Positions 59,940-64,000 of a stretch of DNA of 64,000 nucleotides are shown piece by piece. Below the pieces are notes generated by a model. It was not told the origin of the DNA, did no database searches, and saw only the letters and a list, made by a program, of their open reading frames with translations. How positions within the stretch are numbered: the stretch's first letter is position 1; each line of letters begins with the position of its first letter. This stretch comes from Sphagnum compactum (taxonomy: Eukaryota > Bryophyta > Sphagnopsida > Sphagnales). Where the stretch lies: assembly GCA_965153455.1 (NCBI GenBank), contig OZ234498.1, positions 2,728,001 to 2,792,000 on the forward strand, written 5' to 3'. The position numbers and the translations under genes are program-made.

Positions 59940-61060
59940 TTACAGCTTCCAAGCGGGTTGGTCCAGAATCTGGAGCCCTGTGAAATCAAGAATCATGTGT
60001 ATCTATCTTTATGTCTCATCTGATATTGCATCATACTTTCCCTACAGCAGTGGACTACCCTTTGAGTTCATCATCTCCCAACAGTGGATATAAGTCTCCA
60101 CGCTGAAAGCTAAGAACGTCAAGCAGACATCTAAGAATGTCAAGCAGAAATCTTTAACCGAACAGTTCATACCACGGATCAAATGATGCAAAGAATGTCA
60201 TTGCACCTGGATAGAACAACCTATTGGTAAACTAAACAGCTACTGTTCAAGCGAGCAGAGAGGATTCAGGATTTTACACCTTAGAAACGAGGCTCACAGA
60301 AATTGAGGTATGGTCATGAATTCGTGAGCAGAGAGATGACAGTTTTGCCGGTCCGAAGCAAGGCACAGACGCTTCATATAGCGACAATATCTGCCTCTGC
60401 AAAACTGAAATCAAGAGGCATGCACCTCTTGACTTGTTACTGATCAGGTCCTAAACATAACGTCTATCCGCAGCGTGTTGCAATGAAATTATCCTCGGAA
60501 ACCCGAAAAGATTCGTGACGTGAAAGGCAAAAGCCCTAAGAGTGGACGTCCTTGCTCGACCGGAAAAACTAAAAAAAATTGCACAGATTTCAACTAAAAG
60601 AAGAAAGACATTCCTGTGCACAAGAAAATTCACAAGACGAGTATCGACCAAAGATTGTTGAACCCTGGAAGATTTCGCATATATCCCTCGCCAACAAATT
60701 TTAACGATGGTCAAAACTGAGTCTGAGACATACCAGTTCAAAATAAGACACAAGACGCGCGCCACCATAAAAGCTCAAGAAATTCGATAGTCTTCAGGTC
60801 CTTCGTTCCTGTCTTGCGCCAAATTAGAAAAGGGATCAGTTGCAACCTTTTTTTCGCCTCCAAACGGCAAACGAGAACAAGAAAACAGAGGAATTGGCAG
60901 TCAAAGGAGAGTGAGGGCTACAATATACGCAGAGTCATGCTGAGCTGTGGACGTAAAAGGAGCAGTCCATCAGAAATGATTCAAGAAGGGCTTACAGAGA
61001 TGGTTAATGTTGGAGGTTGTGCCGTGCATGAATCCCGAAGAAGTTCGCCATCGCCGTCGA
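59758..61060. other. 5' flank of kinase copy B, homologous to copy A flank
   Basis: It aligns with 1199-1450 and 2085-3011, then with 3828-3885 after the MITE-free junction at about 60995. A small tandem duplication (aagaaNgtcaagcag) is at 60115-60150. The promoter must lie here. No definite motif was assigned. Confidence 0.7.
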
Positions 61061-61369
61061 CACATGCATTTCCGCAATACCGACAGACACAGAAGGTGTA
61101 CGCGTAAGGAAGGAGACGCAGAAGTAACGAATACGTATACGCGTTATGAAGGAGACGAAGAAAGCAAGGAAACGTACTCGAAAGGATCAAAGGTCATTTC
61201 CTTTCACCTTCTGTGGGCCTACTGTCTTTGACGTAAAGTACTTGGCCAGATATTTTTAGTGCATCTCGAGGCCGCTTTAAATCCAGAAGATAGACTCCTT
61301 GAAAATAGGAAGCACCTTACACCTACTTAATAGGTGGTGTAAGGTGCCTTTCGCACCTGGAAGCTGTCT
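61061..61369. other. gene-free DNA with a strong hairpin
   Basis: At 61312-61347 GCACCTTACACC is repeated inverted around a 12-nt loop. Nothing else supported. Confidence 0.55.
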
Positions 61370-61460
61370 CCGGCGCCTACGACATTGGCGTAAGTCTTAT
61401 CTTTTGGGGCCTCGTGCTTTACATTAGTAAGGCCCTGACATTGGGGCCTTTCCGACCAAG
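61370..61460. mobile_element. fragment related to the 3962-4088 foldback, opposite orientation
   Basis: GGGGCCTCGTGCTTTACATT and AAGGCCCTGACATTGGGG match the reverse complement of 3945-3985. Confidence 0.5.
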
Positions 61461-62399
61461 TAAAGTTTAGTTACATTTTTCTTTGTACAGCAGGTCCCCT
61501 CACCCACCCAATTTGTACCCCTTTTGAGGATCCATGACTTAGTACCTAGTCCCTTCCGAGCCTATACTGGGATCTTCCAAGTTTGGAAGGTACTGTTTTT
61601 TTTTTTTTTTTTCCATCTAATCCTCTTTTACATCTCTTTTATCTTTATCTTTTTTAAAATTTCACTTTCTTTCCTTTTACTCACAGGTCATATCTTTCAT
61701 TTCATTTCTATCCTGGCTTTCTTTAAAAAATTTATAATTCAATTTCTCATCTTTCATATTTACTTCTGAAATTATTTATTAATTTATTTATAACCTTCTT
61801 TACTTATTTCAACTACACTATTTCAAAAGAATGACAAGAATTTCACCAAGAAAGCATTATTTTACAAAAAAATTAGATTTCGTTTTGTATAGCCAGAATA
61901 ATATACTCAAAGCGCCAAATTTGGCTAAAGCTTCCTACAACACGTTGCCTTTTTAGAATAGCAAGTTCACCCAACAAATTTAAAAAGATTTACTTTAAGT
62001 TACATAGTCAGATTCTCAAATTTGAAACAAATGAAATTCTAAACCACTAGTAGGTAACCTGTGGCTACGCCACTCCAGCCACGTTTGCCACGTATTGGAG
62101 GACTGAGGTGCCCCTGCAGGTCCTGTGCGCGCTGCCCAGGCCGGTTTGGCCCGCCCATCGTGCCCTGTGCACCCCCGTCTGGCCCGTTGAGCGCACCGTT
62201 TGGCCCCAAACTGCATCACGCATCCACACTGGATGTATAAAAGGCCGTGGCACCTCGCCCGGCCCCCTGCAGTGGCTGCCCTGGCCACAATCCGCAAATG
62301 TCTGTGACGAACACACAGACAGACAGATGGCGACTCTCGTCGTTCTCCCTGCCATGCCCTCCTCCTCTTCCTTTCTTCCCTTCTTTTTTCACGTCCCAA
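61461..62399. other. gene-free DNA, poly-T tract and a GC-richer block
   Basis: The poly-T run is at 61593-61612. At 62050-62300 the DNA is GC-richer and opens frames on both strands (up to 127 codons) with no recognisable domain. Confidence 0.45.
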
Positions 62400-62640
62400 A
62401 TCAAGGTCCTGATATTTTCGAGACCTGAAATCCCCTACTTCATAATCTCCGTGTCCCTAACACAGATCCCTCGTTTCTTGAGACCTGGATTTTGTCATCT
62501 GTTGCCATTGCTTTTTCTTCTAGTTCCAAACCCCAGGTCCCGATATTTTCGAGACCTGAAATCCCCTACTTCATCTGTCTCCATGTCCCTAAACAGACAG
62601 ACCCCTCATTTCTTGAGACCTGAAACGAACACACAGACAG
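62400..62640. repeat. ~132-bp tandem duplication
   Basis: ATATTTTCGAGACCTGAAAT and following CCCCTACTTCAT occur at about 62411 and 62543. CAGACAGACAGA microsatellites flank both sides. Confidence 0.8.
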
Positions 62641-63379
62641 ACAGACAAACAGACACCACGTTTGCAATTAATATATATGATTAGATATTTTTGCCAATGA
62701 TGGATTTGCCAATGATTTTAACACCCATGCGCTTTTTACTGCTGCTGCGCTTTTTACTGCTGCGTACATTTTTCTCTTCGCCGAAAGCTCTCCATCCTAC
62801 GGTCGTCGACCGGTGCTCGGTCTTATCTCTTATCTTTTTCCCGTCACTTTTCTCTGCGTCCAGTGGTCACAGACAAACGGACAGACAAGGCAATTAATAT
62901 ATATGATTGGCTACATGTCAAAGTTGAACAAAACAAGAGTCCTCTTTCAATTCAAAGTATCAAAACAACACAAAGGAACCAAATCTTCCTATAAATTTTT
63001 GACTCTGTAATTGTGCCATGCATCAATCACAAAGAGGCTAGCCATCTTTGCCCATGTACACCACGAACGATGATGATTACTACATAGCTATGAAATCTAT
63101 GTTCTTGGTTACAAAATTATTCTCTCACCCTTCTATTGGTTATGCAAGCCTCACCATTCACCTACCATGAACTAAACACAAACAACACCAAAACCATTCA
63201 AAACCAAAAACCTTTCAAAATCAAAACTTCAATTCTCACAAATTTTGTATTCATACCATGACTCTATACAGGTGAAGGTGTTTCCCAAGGTCACAAACAT
63301 CCCCTTAAATACTAACCAAAAGGAAACAAGTCAAGAAACTTCCTAAAGCTTATCCACCACAAGGTTCCCCAAATAATCA
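62641..63379. other. gene-free DNA with short duplications
   Basis: GCAATTAATATATATGATT occurs at about 62664 and 62890, and GCTTTTTACTGCTGC twice near 62730-62765. No gene. Confidence 0.5.
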
Positions 63380-63930
63380 AAAGGAAACAAAATCACATGG
63401 TTCCCCATGTGATTCCACAATTAATCATAAGGAACAATATCACATGGTTCCCCACGTGATTCCACAATTAATCATAAGGAACAATATCACATGGTTCCCC
63501 ATGTGATTCCTCAATTAATCACAAGGAAACAATATCACATGGTTCCCCATGTGATTCTTTAGTTAATCACAAGGAACAAAATCACATGGTTCCCCATGTG
63601 ATTCCACAATTAATCACAAGGAACAATATCACATGGTTCCTCATGTGATTCCACAATTAATCAGAAGGAAACAATATCACATGGTTCCCCATATGATTTC
63701 ACAATTAATTACAAGGAACAATATTACATGGTTCCCCATGTGATTTCACAATTAATCACAAGGAAACAATATCACATGGTTCCCCATGTGATTCCTCAAT
63801 TAATCACAAGGAAACAATATCACATGGTTCCCCATGTGATTCCTCAATTAATCACAAGGAAACAATATCACATGGTTCCCCATGTGATTCCTCAATTAAT
63901 CACAAGGAAACAATATCACATGGTGCACAT
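63380..63930. repeat. 46-48-bp minisatellite, 11 units plus a partial, each with a hairpin
   Basis: The unit is AATCACAAGGAAACAATATC, then ACATGGTTCCCCATGTGATT, then CCTCAATT. Every unit contains ATCACATGG-TTCC-CCATGTGAT, a 9-bp perfect stem with a 4-nt loop. Units from about 63741 on are nearly identical (48 bp), and earlier ones are more diverged. The 16-residue repeat peptide on the plus strand is a by-product of the 48-bp period. Confidence 0.92.
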
Positions 63931-64000
63931 GACATAAATCATTGCACCATGACCAAATTATGGAATCCTACCACTCAACTTACCCCTTTAAACAATTACC

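Noticed and set aside
62016-62428. Overlapping frames over 100 codons on both strands in a GC-richer block
   Set aside because: They show no domain or splice context, and composition explains their length.
63380-63930. CRISPR-like array
   Set aside because: The units are head-to-tail with no unique spacers, and the host is eukaryotic.
63728-63937. 16-residue repeat protein (MVPHVIPQLITRKQYH units)
   Set aside because: It follows from the 48-bp minisatellite period. Units of 46-47 bp earlier in the array break the frame.

Overview
The window looks like nuclear DNA of a land plant with a large, transposon-laden genome. The genes have plant-type introns, a plant TKL kinase and a plant UDP-glycosyltransferase fragment. 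The background is AT-rich and packed with plant-style transposons (CACTA, PIF/Harbinger, TA-target MITEs, Ty3/gypsy chromovirus LTRs, tRNA-like SINEs). A fern or other non-seed plant is my best guess, but that is an inference. No rRNA, canonical tRNA, CRISPR or prokaryotic features were seen.

Layout. 1-1198 (minus): the N-terminal two thirds of a membrane-anchored protein kinase (copy A), cut by the window edge. 1.2-3.9 kb: its 5' flank, which carries an 816-bp MITE. 4-21 kb: repeats, mainly a >3-kb inverted-repeat pair (6.3-9.5 and 18.1-21.9 kb), a SINE-like element and an 805-bp MITE. 22.7-25.3 kb (minus): an unrecognised, probably spliced gene or gene relic. 25.7-34.4 kb: AT-rich sequence with a Harbinger MITE. 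34.4-35.6 kb (plus): a UDP-glycosyltransferase pseudogene. 36.7-37.5 kb (plus): a broken third copy (C) of the kinase N-terminus. 37.9-53.3 kb: nested repeats, including a CACTA element with a solo LTR inside it and a 3.8-kb foldback element with CACTA-like ends. 53.5-55.3 kb: the 3' end of a Ty3/gypsy chromovirus with its LTR. 57.1-59.8 kb (minus): the complete kinase copy B, followed downstream by a GC-rich minisatellite that may be spliced on as a C-terminal repeat tail. 59.8-61.1 kb: the B 5' flank, homologous to that of A. 61-64 kb: short repeats and an 11-12 copy hairpin minisatellite.

Copies A and B are direct copies about 58.56 kb apart and share both coding sequence and more than 1 kb of upstream DNA. 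They keep all catalytic kinase motifs. Their N-terminal region resembles, from memory of the family, the helical DUF1221/HeLo-like domain of plant TKL and MLKL-type kinases. The most informative observations come from comparing paralogous copies inside the window: two MITE insertions have an intact empty site in the sister copy.
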